From contig JAZGTN010000002.1 in NCBI GenBank assembly GCA_037783415.1, positions 2,976,001-3,040,000 of the forward strand: DNA of 64,000 nt, read 5' to 3'. The DNA comes from Leptasterias polaris (lineage: Eukaryota > Echinodermata > Asteroidea > Forcipulatida > Asteriidae). The stretch's first letter is position 1. Each line of letters opens with the position of its first letter. The notes below the pieces were generated by a model. The model did not search any database and was not told where the DNA came from. It was given only the letters and a program-made list of their open reading frames with translations. This document shows, in pieces, positions 44,926-59,300 of this stretch. The position numbers and the translations under genes are program-made.

Positions 44926-45092
44926 GTTTTAGATGTGATAGGAAAACCCCAGAGAATTATTCCAGGGAAAACTTGCGCAGTCAGGTAGGGACTGAAAACC
45001 CAATCCATAGTGCCCCGGCGTGATTCAAACCGAGGTCCTAGAGGTGGAGGGTGAGGAAGAGTGACCACTACGCCAATCCGACCACCCCACAT
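44926..45092 (-). mobile_element. tRNA-derived SINE, same family as 43525-43730
   Basis: On the - strand: GGATTGGCGTAGTGGTCACT (A-box-like), CCTCGGTTTGAATCACGCC (B-box-like), GGATTGGGTTTTCAGTCC, and the tail GGGGTTTTCCTATCACATCT. Confidence 0.7.
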
Positions 45093-45250
45093 AGAGTCAA
45101 GAATGGTTAGAGTAACACATTCAAAGTTATTTTGAGATATGGCCACTTTCTTCATATCAACAGTTGATAAAAATCATACTTTCCCTAAGAGTAAGATTCG
45201 ATGAAAACCTCCATTGAGCAGAAAACAAAAACATGCTTGCAGCATGTACA

Positions 45251-45399
45251 GGGGCCAATTTCACAAAAAGCTAAGATTGATCTCAACTGTGTATTAATCT
45301 TATCTACTAAGCAAAGTGTGATGTCGCAATACAAATCATTATGGCAATTATTGACAACTCATCTTAAGATGAATCTTAGTGCTTTGTGAAATCGACCCC
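45251..45399. mobile_element. MITE (GGGG...ATTTCACAAA family), complete
   Basis: GGGGCCAATTTCACAAAAAG at left is mirrored by TAGTGCTTTGTGAAATCGAC at right. Interior words are shared with 23525-23668. Confidence 0.75.
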
Positions 45400-45518
45400 A
45401 GGCTCTGTGGTAAACATGTGTGTCACAGCCAGTTATGGTCTAGAGATTTGTTGTTGCTGTTGTTGAGTCTCTGGGATGCAGTGAGTCGTTTCTTGGTGGG
45501 GTACGTGAGACACTTTTT

Positions 45519-45665
45519 CTAGTCGGTGTTGAGCACGAGGCACACCCCTTGAAGGACCCAGTGGGATATGTGTTCCGACGTGCCCAGGTCTGCTTCAAAC
45601 ACCAGCCCCACACCCATGGCGTTACGACGCTGTGACGTGGTGTACACCGGTGTACGGAATGTGTT
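45519..45665 (-). CDS. DNAH10: DNAH10 terminal exon
   Basis: Starts in phase 0 after acceptor TTCACAG. It encodes 48 residues from [11 protein letters not shown] to VLNTD, then TAG. The spacing to the previous exon is 3.2 kb. Confidence 0.93.
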   Translation of the reverse strand, partial: NTFRTPVYTTSQRRNAMGVGLVFEADLGTSEHISHWVLQGVCLVLNTD

Positions 45666-48600
45666 CTGTGAATAAATATAGATGGAAAAACCAATATTAA
45701 AGTTAGCTTCTCTTGCCAATTAATTTCATTCGTATATGAAATTTCACCTCGGTTTCTACATCTTTCAGTGATGTTACAGTGACTTGGTTATAAGTAGAAT
45801 AATCTACAATCTACGGCTTTATACACCATTCTGATTCTCTATATCTGTCTCTCATATCACCACCTGAGGCAATAAGGTCATGAAGGTTGCACTAAAAATA
45901 ATGTATAATTTGACAAGAAAAACAATCAAGGCCCTACTTTGCATTGTCACGTCAGTAGTTTTTCCTAATAATTGTGATTTTGTTTTAGCACCTGAATCCA
46001 CCAAAATAGTGTTTCATCATGTGATATATTTTTTAAAAATATCCCTCAAATTTCACTCAAAAAATTTAACCTTTTCCGTCAATTTTTGATTGATATTTGA
46101 GAATGATTATAAGAAAACCACCCCCCCCCAAAAAAAAACCCAAACCCAACAACATTACAACAACAATGACAATGAACTAACTCAAATTATTTTCAGTATA
46201 AGCCTGCATGTTAAATCACACGATGGACAACTTTTTAGGGTGATTTCAGACATTTTACTCTTGCAAAAAACTGTTAATTATTATTATTATTATCTCTGCA
46301 TTGTTTGTGTTTATTTCTTGTAATGCGCAGTAGAGTATAGGTTTTGCGCAATATTTATGTCTGTTATTATTATTAATGTCTGTTATTATTATGAATGTCT
46401 GTTATTATTATGAATGTCTGTTATTATTATGAATGTCTGTTATTATTATGAATGGCTGTTATTATTATTAATGTCTGTTATTATTATTAATGTCTGTTAT
46501 TATTATTAATGTCTGTTATTATTATTAATGTCTGTTATTATTATGAATGTCTGTTATTATTATGAATGTCTGTTATTATTATTAATGTCTGTTATTATTA
46601 TGAATGTCTGTTATTATCATTTATGTCTGTTATTATCATTAATGTCTGTTATTATCATTAATGTCTGTTATTATTATTAATGTCTGTTATTATTATTAAT
46701 GTCTGTTATTATTATTAATGTGAGAGATCCAAAGTGGTCCCCTTTATTGTGATTCTTATCATTTGTCAAAACCCCAAATAATTTAGCCCAAAATACCCGC
46801 AGCCAAATTATGTTCAATCAATCTGATTACAAGAAAAAAATAAAGTGACATTCACAAGAAACAAAATTAATGACATAACATGTAAAATCAGCAGTACAAT
46901 TACTTTAAAGAAGAAGGGAAGTGACCAATTCAATTTTGTTTTGTACTCATTTTCTCATAGATAGAGTCCTCATGTGATTGGAGAAAAAATTTCAAGTCTC
47001 TAATCTAACATGAAAATGTGTAAATTGCCATTTTATTCAATACCCTTCCAGTGCAAAAGATTGTCAACATCCAAAACATCTGGTGACATCATTCTGAGAA
47101 AAATGGACCTAAACATTTTTGTACAGGGATTTATTGGTTCAGTCCTGACTTTCAATAAAATTTAATCAAAACAGCCTTGAATGCGACATTTTGACTTATT
47201 ATAAAAATCCTCCTTGGAATGTAAAGATCAGTAAGTTGTTGAATTACAAAGACGTTATGTTTCAAATTTCTCTCACAAAAAGTCAGTTATGAACCAAAAC
47301 ATCCCTGTACCAAAATGTAGTGACCCATTTTTCTCAGAATGATGTCATCAGATGTTTTGGATGAGGACTCTATCTATTGGAAAATGAGTACATCACAAAA
47401 TTGAATCAATAAATTCCCTTCCTCTTTAACCAAAAAGCTCAAAAGAAATTCTTTGACATGGTTTGACAAAAATGTAATGAAGAATTGAAATCACGAGCAA
47501 TGAAGATATCACTGAATGTGGTTTAAGAATAACCCATAGTACACAATTATGACATGTAGTCAAACTGCACAAAGTACTAGTGTGAAATTGTACATAGATT
47601 AACAGGAATTGATTATAGATTTATCCGCTATTGATCATAAGTAATTTGCATTATGTATGCAGTAATAGGCTCGCATGTGCACTACGCAGCACCTGCTACG
47701 TGTATGTGATAATTTATACATGGTGCCCAATGTAAAGAACGTTGTGTTTACATCACGCACCTGCACCTTCCGCACTAGCGCCCTCTGTTGACAAGTTGCG
47801 CACCATATTGTTATTAAATAGAAGAATTAATATTATTAATAGAAGCGTAATGATGACATTCTTTTTGTCAATATTACTTCAGAATAACTTGACCAAGGAA
47901 AGTAACATTTGCTGATTGTCTGGCACCGTCAAGAACGGATGTATAAATAGTAATAGAGTAACTGTTCCCTGTTGGATCGTACAACTTAATTGTTTCTTTT
48001 TCTTTATTTTGTTGCAATACTCAGGGTCCCATTGGAGACCACATCGTTTGTGAACAGGTTACCCTGATAACAGATAGTAAATAAATAAATAAATAACAAC
48101 TGACTCTGCGCTAACAGTCACTAATAACGAATGTCATGGCAAAACATAAGTTCTATTGACAACAACACAAAGTATATGACCAGACGTGATCGCACAATTT
48201 TTACTACTTTAAATCATGTAATTTTTTTGTATGTACAATTCGTTGCAATTTTGCCTCTGGCAACAAGTTCGGATTTTGAATAAACCATGAATAATAATAA
48301 TAATAACACAATAAAATATTGCTTGCGTCATTACTGTGCAGTGCGCATTTAGGCGACGCGCATGCGGTAAGACGCACACCATATCTTTACATGCATTTTG
48401 ACACCCTGAATTGGCAGGCAATGGACATTTTTGGCTTTAGAGTAGTAGATGAGTGTGGATTTTGTCATCATGTGGGTGGTTTTGTTGTTTTAAATACCTT
48501 TGTAGCCAACCTTTTCATAACACAAAAACATAAAAAGGAGGTGGGAATAACATATTTCATAGTACCTTATTCACCCTGAATTAATATATATATTTTGTTA

Positions 48601-51600
48601 AATAACAAGACAGACCTCTTGTTAATAACACATACAAAAACAAACCAATTTATTGATTCATTTACCACCACTGTTCCAACTATAGTTGGGACGCCCCAAC
48701 TTGACCAGTCATAACTATAGTTGGTGCGATTGTCAAGTTTGGGCGGAACAACTCTAGTGCAAGGGGTCCATCGAGCATTGACAAAGCAAATTATAAAAGC
48801 GGATAAAATATGTGGAAACAAGTTGAATCTGAGGAAATCAAGTGGCGTACCTGCAGCTTAAGACGATGAGACTCAATGGGGATGACCTTCAAGATTGGAA
48901 GCTCCTCAATGAGCTGTTTGGGTTTAGGTCTGGAGAGACAGCAATCCTCCTTGGACCATGATGCTCCCTCTAGGTACAGACCAGTCACAAAGCAACCTGT
49001 GGTGAGGAGATACAATTATGGAAGTTACAATCACCATCTGAGGCTGTAGGCTGCCGGCAAGTGATGCAGCAACAGCCCACTTCTCCTCAGACATGTTAGT
49101 GGTGTGATGGTACAAATATGAACACTGGGATGCAGACAGAGTATTGAACCGACATGGGGAGTATCGGGGAAGGAGGACACCTCTGTGGACCCTGGTTCAA
49201 ATCCACCTCCAACTAGAGCCTTGTAAGTGGGTCAGTTAGCTTTCAGACTAAAATTAAATACAATGTGGACTATTTTTTTCTTCCTTTAGGCAACTGCTTT
49301 ACTTTTCCAAGAATTGTTAAAGTCTCAAGGAGATTTTGAGAAAATCCTGAGAAATTACACGGCTCGGTCCTTCATCCCCCAGCCAACCCCCAACAAGGTT
49401 TTAAACAAACATTCAAGAATCGTCCCATTCTTTCTATTCCCTTAGTAACTCACAGTCATCAAGCTTGCGGTCTGAAACCCCGACCCACATTTAAAAAATG
49501 TGTGCGGAAAACCAGTCATAAACAATATATACTAAATGTCTTTGGGACTGGTAACCAGTGTCTGCTAAGCAATATAATGATGAGCTAAGCAAGAATGTGA
49601 GTTGTATAAAGTTTCCCCTGATTAAGAGTTGTTTTCGTATATGCATATTGTCACTTCAACCTCATGTGCATTTCCGACAAATTAGTTGCAGAATTTTTTG
49701 TTATATCGCAGATCCCACAATTCGATCGTGGTTTGCGTAGCATTTTGTTTGTCGGATGAAAACCGAGTAGATTAAGAGACTACTTACCAGAGTGAGCGCG
49801 CTCGCTGACCTCGTCAGGGGTCATGTACTGGGTCACGGCAGTATACAGGGTGGACTTATCCAGGGGCCAACCGTTCTTACGGCAGGTTGCCTGCACCAGG
49901 GCAGTCAGGTAAGACTCTGGGATGTGGAGACCACTCAACCACATGACAGGTGGCTCACTCTCGTTGACCTAGTAGAGGGAACAATAACAAGAACTATTAT
50001 ATAAATACTAATAATAACAAACATGTATAACTAGCGCTCAAAACAGACAGCCTGAAAAGGAGAAATGTACAAGTAATGGGAACTTGGTGAATAATGAAAA
50101 AACTAAAACAAATTTTTTCAAAAAGGTGTTTTTAAAAGATAATATGAATTTTGTTTTTGCTTACGTTAATAACAGGAGCCCTAAGCTATCGCTAGAAACA
50201 AAAACTGACATTGGTAAACCAAATTTTCTGTTGAAGTTTGTAAAATAACAATTCTCTCCTAATATCAAGTTTATTCTTGTTAGAGATGTCAGGTATGGAA
50301 GTGGGCTGCATTAACCTACTTAAAAGATATAACACTCCGGCACGTTAATGCGGAGGTCCTTGGTTCATTTTTTTTTGTTCAGTCCCAAAATATAATTCTC
50401 ACTAACAGTACTGCTCACTAACAACTGAGACACTCTCAGGTATTTACATCCCCCCCCCCCCCCCCCCCCCCCGTTTATTGTCCTTCTTTCGTAAATTTCT
50501 CTACAAGGATAGCTTCATTGTTCTTTTGAAAATGTTCTTGTAGGCTAGAATTGTTCCCTTTATTTGAGCAACGCTCAAGTGGGTCAGTGTCAGAGCACAC
50601 ACACACTCAGAAACAACATCAGTGACGCCAGATATGAAAGCTCATTGGCACAAAACCACAGAGTAATTTCTCAAGATGCTTTCATGCACATGAAATGCCA
50701 GTTTTACTGCGCTGAACGTTTTTAGGCAGGACACCAGCCGTGGGAATTATGCAATTACATGGCATTTTGGCTGGTAACCTTTTTCTGTTTAAGTAACTTA
50801 GTGCCTACACATGTGGGCCAAGTATTATAGCAATTGTTAAGCAGATAATATCTTTAACAAATGTAATGGCTAACCAAAGATTAGACTGTTTTGAAGAGGA
50901 ATATCAGTTCCTACTTTCAGCTCCCCAAGTTATTTTTATCTTAACAGTTTTTTTCTTAAAACCTCTTACCAAGAGTGACTTTTTGCCTTCCCCCTAAAAA
51001 ACCACAAAACAAACCAACATCACGTACTACATGTACATTGCTTTGAAAAAAGAAAAGAAAAAAAAAGCACTACAAAAACCGAACTAATACCACACAAAAA
51101 ACCACCAAAACAACCTTTAACTAAACATGTTTTTGCTGAATATACAACCGCTGAGTTGATCCCGGGAGCATGCTATGTTCCCCATGGCTATTATGAACTT
51201 GTCTAATGGGAGAGAACAATATAAATAAACCAAAAATACTTACCCAAGTGGTGTACTGAGTAAAACGCTTCTGGAAATGCAGCATCCAGTTGCCGAGACC
51301 TTTGAGTGTGTCCGGGGCCAAACGGCGCCATATATTGGGAATCTGGCCATTGAAGAGTGCCCTCGCGACGTCGTCAAGCTCGCTGCTCATCCCCACTTCA
51401 CCTTTAAGAGCCTGTATCACAAAACAGGAAGGGGGATAAGAAGAACATCAATATTGCAAACATGAGTAACGCAAAAATAAAAACACTGCAAGTACTTATC
51501 AGGGCTCCAATTTGGAGAAACAATCCACAAGACTGCTGGGTTTTGTAGCTCAGCATTGTTAATGGACCAGAGTTCTGTTTAAAAGGCAAAGTGTACCTTT

Positions 51601-53357
51601 GGTTGTTGGAATCAGTCGATTGTTTTATTCCTTTGTAAATGTAGATATAATACAAGAAAAACATCTTGTGGACATTTTATTTCAAAAGGTGGTAGCGTAT
51701 TTGTGATATTGCTGAAAAACTGAAGCGGTTACATGTTCGCGCAGGAAGAATAATCCGTAATTGAAAAACACAATCTGTGAAAACGTTTCTCAGATTGAAA
51801 TGTTTTGAATCCTTATCTCTAAAACCACATTCCTTTGAAGGGAATTGTTTCTCAAAATGTTATGCATTATCAACAGCTGCATGTGCTTCTTACCAAGTAA
51901 GTTTTTATGGTTATAAATTTGTCCTTTAATAGACCAAAATCAAAATGAGAAAGGTCTCTACTAAACTGCTTTTTTTTGAATAAGCGCAAATAGAAGATTG
52001 ATCTCATTTGTTTTATGGGCAAGTACACTTCAATACTCAACAGAATTGAAAGTGTTTGTCAGACTCAAAGTCAATGTTTGAAAATCTTTTTAAAAATATT
52101 TAATTAAAACTATAGTTATCACACAGTGATGTATTATCATTCAGTTGTAAAAAACACAACACCACCGAACATGTTTGTAATTGACTTAACTGGGCCCAAT
52201 GCTAACATCACTGGCCTCTGGCCTACGGTCCAGTGTTAATTTTGAGCTCCTGATATACTCAATGAGAAGTTTAATTTTGAACACTTTGAAAGCCATGTGC
52301 TTGTACAAAAACTCATAAATACCATGCATTGGATTTGATTTCTCACTCAAAAGGTAAAATATTTTTGCTTCAAAGTGTCACTTCAGGGTACAGGAATCAA
52401 TGTGTTAAAACTATCCCCCAAAATCACAAATTTTGTAATCCATCGGTGATACTGATAAAGCTTAATGAGTCTTTTCAACATTGATAAAAAATTTACATCT
52501 ATTAAAACATTGATAATGATTACAATTTTGCTTGCCCTAAATAATCAAGTTTTTTAAAAAAGCCTCAAAACAACAATTTGTAACTTAATTGGTAGGGTTA
52601 TGCAAGGATGATGTGACGAGTCTTGGTTTATTTTCCTAGCAGACTAGTACAAACTTATTCAGCAATGGTTGAGTTATGGTTACAGTAATCAACTAATCAT
52701 TATTTAATAATTTTTCTGACAAGACTTGCTACTGGCTATGACCAGACCTGCCAACCTCTGGAGTTCAAAAACTGTATTCTTTATTCCCAAAAGTTGTATT
52801 TTACTGACAAAAATTGTATTTTTAAAAAAACACACGGACTGATATACAGATTAACTCAAAGCCTCTTATACATGTATGCTGAAAAAGAACCGTTAATTAT
52901 ATCCCACCTGGCTATTGGATCGTACGTAATCGCTACTGTGTGCGGTACAATGTATAAATTAGCTCACGCACCAGCGATGCAATTTTGGGGGAATAACCGG
53001 TTCGCGTAATTTCACCAATAGAGGGCGTTTAATCTCGCGCTATCGCATTGTTCCGAAACGCCCTCTAGCGCTCAATGTTTCTTGCATTTTTGTCGCACGC
53101 AAAGTGACAAAGACTACAGGCCTGAAAACGACGTCTGTGTGTGTAGTGTGTGCGTGCGTTGTGTACAGTACTGTGTGATCATGCGTTGTATTTTGTGTGG
53201 CGTGATGCGGTCAGCGTTTCGCGGCGCCTTCGAGTGATTTTATTTTACGTTTATATATCCGTCGGATCGTGTAACGCACATTATTCACGCACAAAAAAGA
53301 GACAAGGAAAGAAAATGACGATAACCGTTAATCAGAATTGGATAATTATCAAACGTC

Positions 53358-53396
<39 letters not shown>

Positions 53397-56300
53397 ATTA
53401 GATTTTTGGAAAATCGTACTTTATAGAGAAAAATCGTACTGTCGTATTTTCATTGATCGTACTAAATACGACAAAATCGTACTGGTTGGCAGGTCTGTAT
53501 GACACGACAGTCTATGACAGGCTTAAAAGGTAGTGACAAAAATTTGTTCTGTCAACGTAAGGCTGGTTTTTAAAGAACGATACAATAAAAAGTCTCATGT
53601 GGAAGTTTCAGCTGAATACAATGTCTACTTACTGAGGGTATTTTCACAAGAACATCAAATCCATCCACATTTAGTGAGGTGGCAGAACGTACCAACAGCA
53701 TCTCTGGCCATAGCATTCGCAAACGGACACCAACCCTCAGAAATCTCAGAAACGATTCAAACAGAAATCTGAGAAACGGTTCACGCATGAATCAATTCTC
53801 AGATTCAAATGTTTTGGGTGAAAAGTTATCCAAACCATATTACTTCGAAGGGAATCCTTTCTCAAAATAATTTATACAATCAGCAGCTGCTGTGCTTCTC
53901 ACCAAGTCACTTTTTATGGTCCTTAATTTTCAGAGTATTTATCATCTTAGACTCTACCTTTAACCCTCCTACTGTTCGCAACATTTTCAAGTGAGTTGAC
54001 CAACCATTTGAAACCATTCAACTGCCAAAGTTGTGTATGGTGGCACAACTGTGCACAGAACTAACTGTGTACTGTGTACATGCATTCCCTCATGGTATCA
54101 TATTGCAAGGCTGGCATAGCTTATCTATCATTCAAAACCACAGTGAATGGTATTGAATGGTCAGACAGCAAGAGGGTTAATGTGACCAACCCCCTACTTT
54201 CCGTCCATGCAAAATAACCCTCATGATTCTCATTAAGTGATTATTTACAAGTGATTTTATGAGTGACTTTTCTTTTGTGTTCCATCCCTTTTGTTACGCA
54301 CAACGTTTTCTTCATGGCTATTATTTCCGAAGACCACTCTTCTAATTACAACCCTGAGCTTTTGTGCACACTGACACAGACAAATCAGCAATTAATTTGA
54401 TTAACAAATGCAAACTCAATCCAGTCAACAGCAAAAACTACACTGCAATCAGTTTCTGGAAAATCATTGAGAATTTTTAAGAGTATTTTCTGATTAAAAC
54501 TTGTACAGCTTGATTGCATTCCACATGAGAAAGCAACATCTCTCAAAGCCATGTCAATAAAATCAAGAATATCAGACAAAAAGTCAACAAGTCGTGTGAG
54601 GTCACGTCCTCCTCTTTGAATGCATGTAATAAGTCAAATTGGTTTGGGTAGTTTTTACACAATGCTCAAGTTTTGGGTTGTTATCAAGCTTACATTCAAA
54701 TTCTCTCCAGGTTTTTTTCAAAACTGTGGGGCATTCTGGTCCCAAAGTTTGGCCGAAGATTGCTGAATGGAAATGAGGTCCTTGAAATCCTTGAAATGTT
54801 TAATTTTGTGCAACCTGGAGCATTTCAAATGTGTTTTTTTTTATAATTTTTTTAGAATTTGATCTTAAATGCAACTGTTTTGTTTGCGTATACATGTAGG
54901 TAATTTGTGGGGTATTGACTCGATGTGCCAGCTTGTGCATGGAACAAACCCTGTATGTACATTATAGGGACAAGCTGGCAAGTTTGAATAGGGCACTTTG
55001 GGCTATAAAAAGCATTTATTACAAAATTAATATGGTTGGAAAGATGTTTTCAAGGTAGAATATAAAGATTCGCACAAATATCCCTCGAAATTGTGTGTTT
55101 TTCCTTTTACTTTGTGAACTAACACGGTCGAACATTTTGTAGAACCAAATTTTTGACTTCACAAAATGGCGTACTGTGATAGTTCACAAAGTAAAAGAAA
55201 ACCACATAATTATATGTTATATGTTACTTTTAAAACGTCTTTACATCCATTATTTATTTCAAACCCTTTTACAGCCCAATCCCAAGGCAACCTGTCCCTT
55301 TAAATAAGCTTTTTTCCCCAGTACATGTACATCATCAAGGGTCACTCTCTTTTCCCCCAATTTTGCTCTGTCAAGTATGAAGCCTGACTTACACACATAC
55401 ACATGGTGTAGGCTTTAATTCACTTTTCAGGTTTTCCAAGGGCAGACATAATCGGAAATCAGACTACAGTATGAAGAATGTTATGCTTGCATACAGTACA
55501 TGCATCATGATATACCTGTTCAACAGACTGTGCAAGGACTTGCACAAATTCAAATCAAGAGCCTCTTTAAAAAAATGTATATTCCAATTCACTAAATTTC
55601 ATGCACTTCCATTTTAGAGATTGCTCAGTCGAACTAGAAAAAGCTAAACGACATCTTGGCCCAATTTCATGGCTTACGATCATCATTCTCCACTTACTGT
55701 GCAAGCACCGAATTTCTGCGCTAGTTCTGCAAGTGAAGAATGCCTAGTAACATGGACTATGGATTAACACAAGCAAACATTCCCTGCTAATCCGTGAAAT
55801 ACGCTTGACCTAAGCGCGGAATTCCCTGCTTCCGTAAGCGCTGATTCTTTGCTTACGGTAAGCAGAGTCATGAAATTGGGCCCTGTATGGTTGCAGGTCC
55901 GAACTGAATCAAGTAAGACAAATCAAACTTTCCAAACAATTTCTTTCTGCCTATGTTTTTTAAAACCGCACATGTAGAACTCCTAGTTTTTTTTTAAGCC
56001 TCAGGAGTTGAAACTACAATTCCCCAGGAATCCCTGAATGATATTTGTGCAGTCAAGGTGTGTGCTTGTACCTAACAGAATAATCAAATCAGAGGGACGA
56101 TGCTCTCGTGATTCAATCCGAATAAATTCTTTCTCTGGTGAGTAAGTCAACAACGCTTTTCTTCGTCTGAGGGTGACTGTGAGGTTCTGAGCTATTTAAC
56201 ACTACACCGACAATCAATGTTCAAGCATATGTCATCCAGAAGAAATACTTGGGAAAAAACTCAACTGAGCATTGTTTGTGGTCCCACTGATGGTCAACAA

Positions 56301-59300
56301 ATAGTTAATTGATTTTTCCCGAGGCTTTGATTTGAAGAGAGGCTCCACGGTCAATTCAGTTTTGTGCTGCATTTATTTTCCTTGTGAAAGTGGGAGAAAA
56401 AATTAAAAGTCTCTAACCTCAAATTAAAACAGTGTAAAATGCAATTTTGTTACTATCATTTCAGTGCAAATTTTGTCAACATCCAAAAATATCCAAATGG
56501 AAATGGAATTTTTCTTTTTTTAAAAGTTCCTTCATGAATTTTGATGAAATTCAATCAAGACAGCATTGAACTTGACCTTTTGACTGAACCAAAAATTCCT
56601 CTTCTTTTTTAAAAGTTCCTTCATGAATTTTGATGAAATTCAATTAAGACAGCATTAAACTTGACCTTTTGACTGAACCAAAAATTCCTCTTCTTTTTTT
56701 AAAGTTCCTTCATGAATTTTGATGAAATTCAATTAAGACAGCATTAAACTTGACCTTTTGACTGAACCAAAAATTCCTCTTCTTTTTTTTAAGTTCCTTC
56801 ATGAATTTTGATGAAATTCAATTAAGACAGCATTAAACTTGACCTTTTGACTGAACCAAAAATTCCTCTTCATGAAATAAACAGAATCATTTGTTAATAC
56901 TCAATGCCGTCGTGTTTAAAAATTGACTCTGAAAGTGATATTTTCCACTATTTAAGCGGGAGGTTAGATACTTGTAATTTGTCCACCAACTTTCCTAATG
57001 GAAACTATCACTTGGAAAATGAGTGCAAAACAAAATGAACTTTGACCTTGGAGACACTCTTTAAAGGGAATACGTTTTGGCAATCACTCTTAAAATGAAT
57101 GGCAACAAAAAACCTCTTGGTTGGAAGTACAGCAGCTTCCGATAGTACACATTTTGAGAATCATTTCACTTCAAAGTAGTGTGGGTGTGTAAAAAAGAAA
57201 AATATCATTTTAATGTCCCAAAATTTGAGCAGGCCTGTGAGTGGACCCTTAAAAAAAGAGCTGAAACACTACATGATGTAAGAATGATCGTGGAACGTGA
57301 AGTGAGCGCACGTCACGCACTTACGCTGGTCGAATTGGGGCACCCCAATTTCTTTTTTTACAAAAAAACAAAACAAAGCGGGAAATACAAAATCGGCACG
57401 GTCAATGAAAAAGCAGATATCCGCTTTAAAGTGGAGATTTCACAGGCCTGTTTGAACCTGAGAAACATTTCTCAGATTATGTATTCCTATTAGGGATTAT
57501 TCTTCCTGTGTGGACATATTCTCTCCGGATTTTGGGCGATATCTCAAAAACGCGACCAACATTTGAAATGAAATTTTCACAGGTTAGTTTTAAGTAAACA
57601 TCTACGTTTATTATAGGATTAAAACAATTGAATGGTTCCAAAAACCAAATGTATACTTTGCCTTTGAATAAAAAATAAGTCTTTTATAGTTATTATGAAT
57701 TCTCAGTCTTCCTGAGATCTTTCCTCAGATTAATTTAAAAGCGCACACAAAGGACCAGCGACTTTGCATCAAATTAAATGCAAAAAAATATAAATAAATT
57801 AAAATGGACACACAGGAGAAAATCTTGACAAAAGTAGTTCTTTCACAGAATAAGCACTTCCTTTAGTATAAGCAACTGGGAATAGTGCATAAATTCTAAA
57901 GAATGCACAAAGGACCACAAATTTAGCATCAAATTACATGAGAAAAAATAAACAAAATAAATAACTGGACAGGCAGGAGCCAAGCTTGGCAAGTAATTTT
58001 TAAGATAACAATGTTCTCTTTCACAGAATGAACGCTTCAATTGGTAAAATTGCTCAGAATAATGCAATTTGTTTGGGTTTTTCTTAAATGTTGTCACCAG
58101 ATAAATTCTAAGGCACGCACAAAGGACCACAAATTTTGCCCCATATTAAATGCGAGAAAAAACCTGAGCATGTCCAGTAGGAACAGAGCTTGGCAAGAAA
58201 TTCTTAGATTCCGGTGTTCTCTTTTTGAAGATGAGTCCATGGGTTAGTCTGCTGGGAGTAATTCCTTTCATTAGAAAATGACTGTGAATACTTTTTCTTC
58301 AAAGGTTTCTTTTTATGGCACGCAGCACTGACATTTATTGAATCTCGAAGTTAATGCAATTTATTTTGGTTTGTCACAAAAGAGAAATTTTCTTTCCAAT
58401 TCCTATATCCTACTATACACATGTAGGTAGATAACTAGATCTTTCTTGGGCAGAGATACCATAAATGGAAGTTTATATACCAGGAGTATATAATACCAGG
58501 AGTATATGTTAAAATTTGTAGATGTTTTAAAAGAGGTAAACAATAATGAAGAAATAACCGATATGATGAAAATTTATGGTTTGCCAATATATGATTTGCA
58601 AAAATGATGGATTACTTTTAATGTTTTATGTTTTTCAGAATTTTATCTTATTTTTATAAACTTGTATTTTATGTGAAACTGCCAAATAAATAATATTGAT
58701 AATAAATAAATTGTTGACAGAAACTTTGCTTTACAAGAGCAGGCTGATTCCTAAATGCATATTGGCCTTCACTGCACACAATGCGGGTCGAAATTGGCCA
58801 GGAAAACCTATATTATAATTCAATGAATGAATGAATGACACCCAGATTTGTTCACTGTACGCCAGAGGCAAAATATGCCTAAGTTCTAATTTGATAAAAA
58901 TAGAAGATTTCAGAAATTTGTTTACTCGACAACGCAACAGAATGGTTGCGTACGAGTGTTTCACACCAAACTAAGCCTGCTTGTCAATTTGTCACTTCCT
59001 TTAATCGACACAGAACAAGTCATTGACAATATAATCTCATTACGAAATTGAATTTGCTGATGCTTGAAAAACCATCATTAGTAATATGAGGACTGTTTCT
59101 TATCAAAAGAGCAGTGAAGTGGCAACTTGCTCCTACATGTAGGTCCAGTGCTTGAAATTGCAAATTTTAATGGAAAAAATGGTTGAGTTTGTTTGGGTTT
59201 TGTATTGTTTTTCAAATGTTTTTTTCAGCACCTGAAAGTGCGATGCCCTAAAAGGAAGTTAAATGGCACTAGGCTTTGGTCATACCTTAACGAGAAAGTG

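Noticed and set aside
57179..57493. 104-codon ORF inside the DNAH10 intron
   Set aside because: It spans the junctions of a nested 221-bp transposon in a MITE and lacks any protein family feature.
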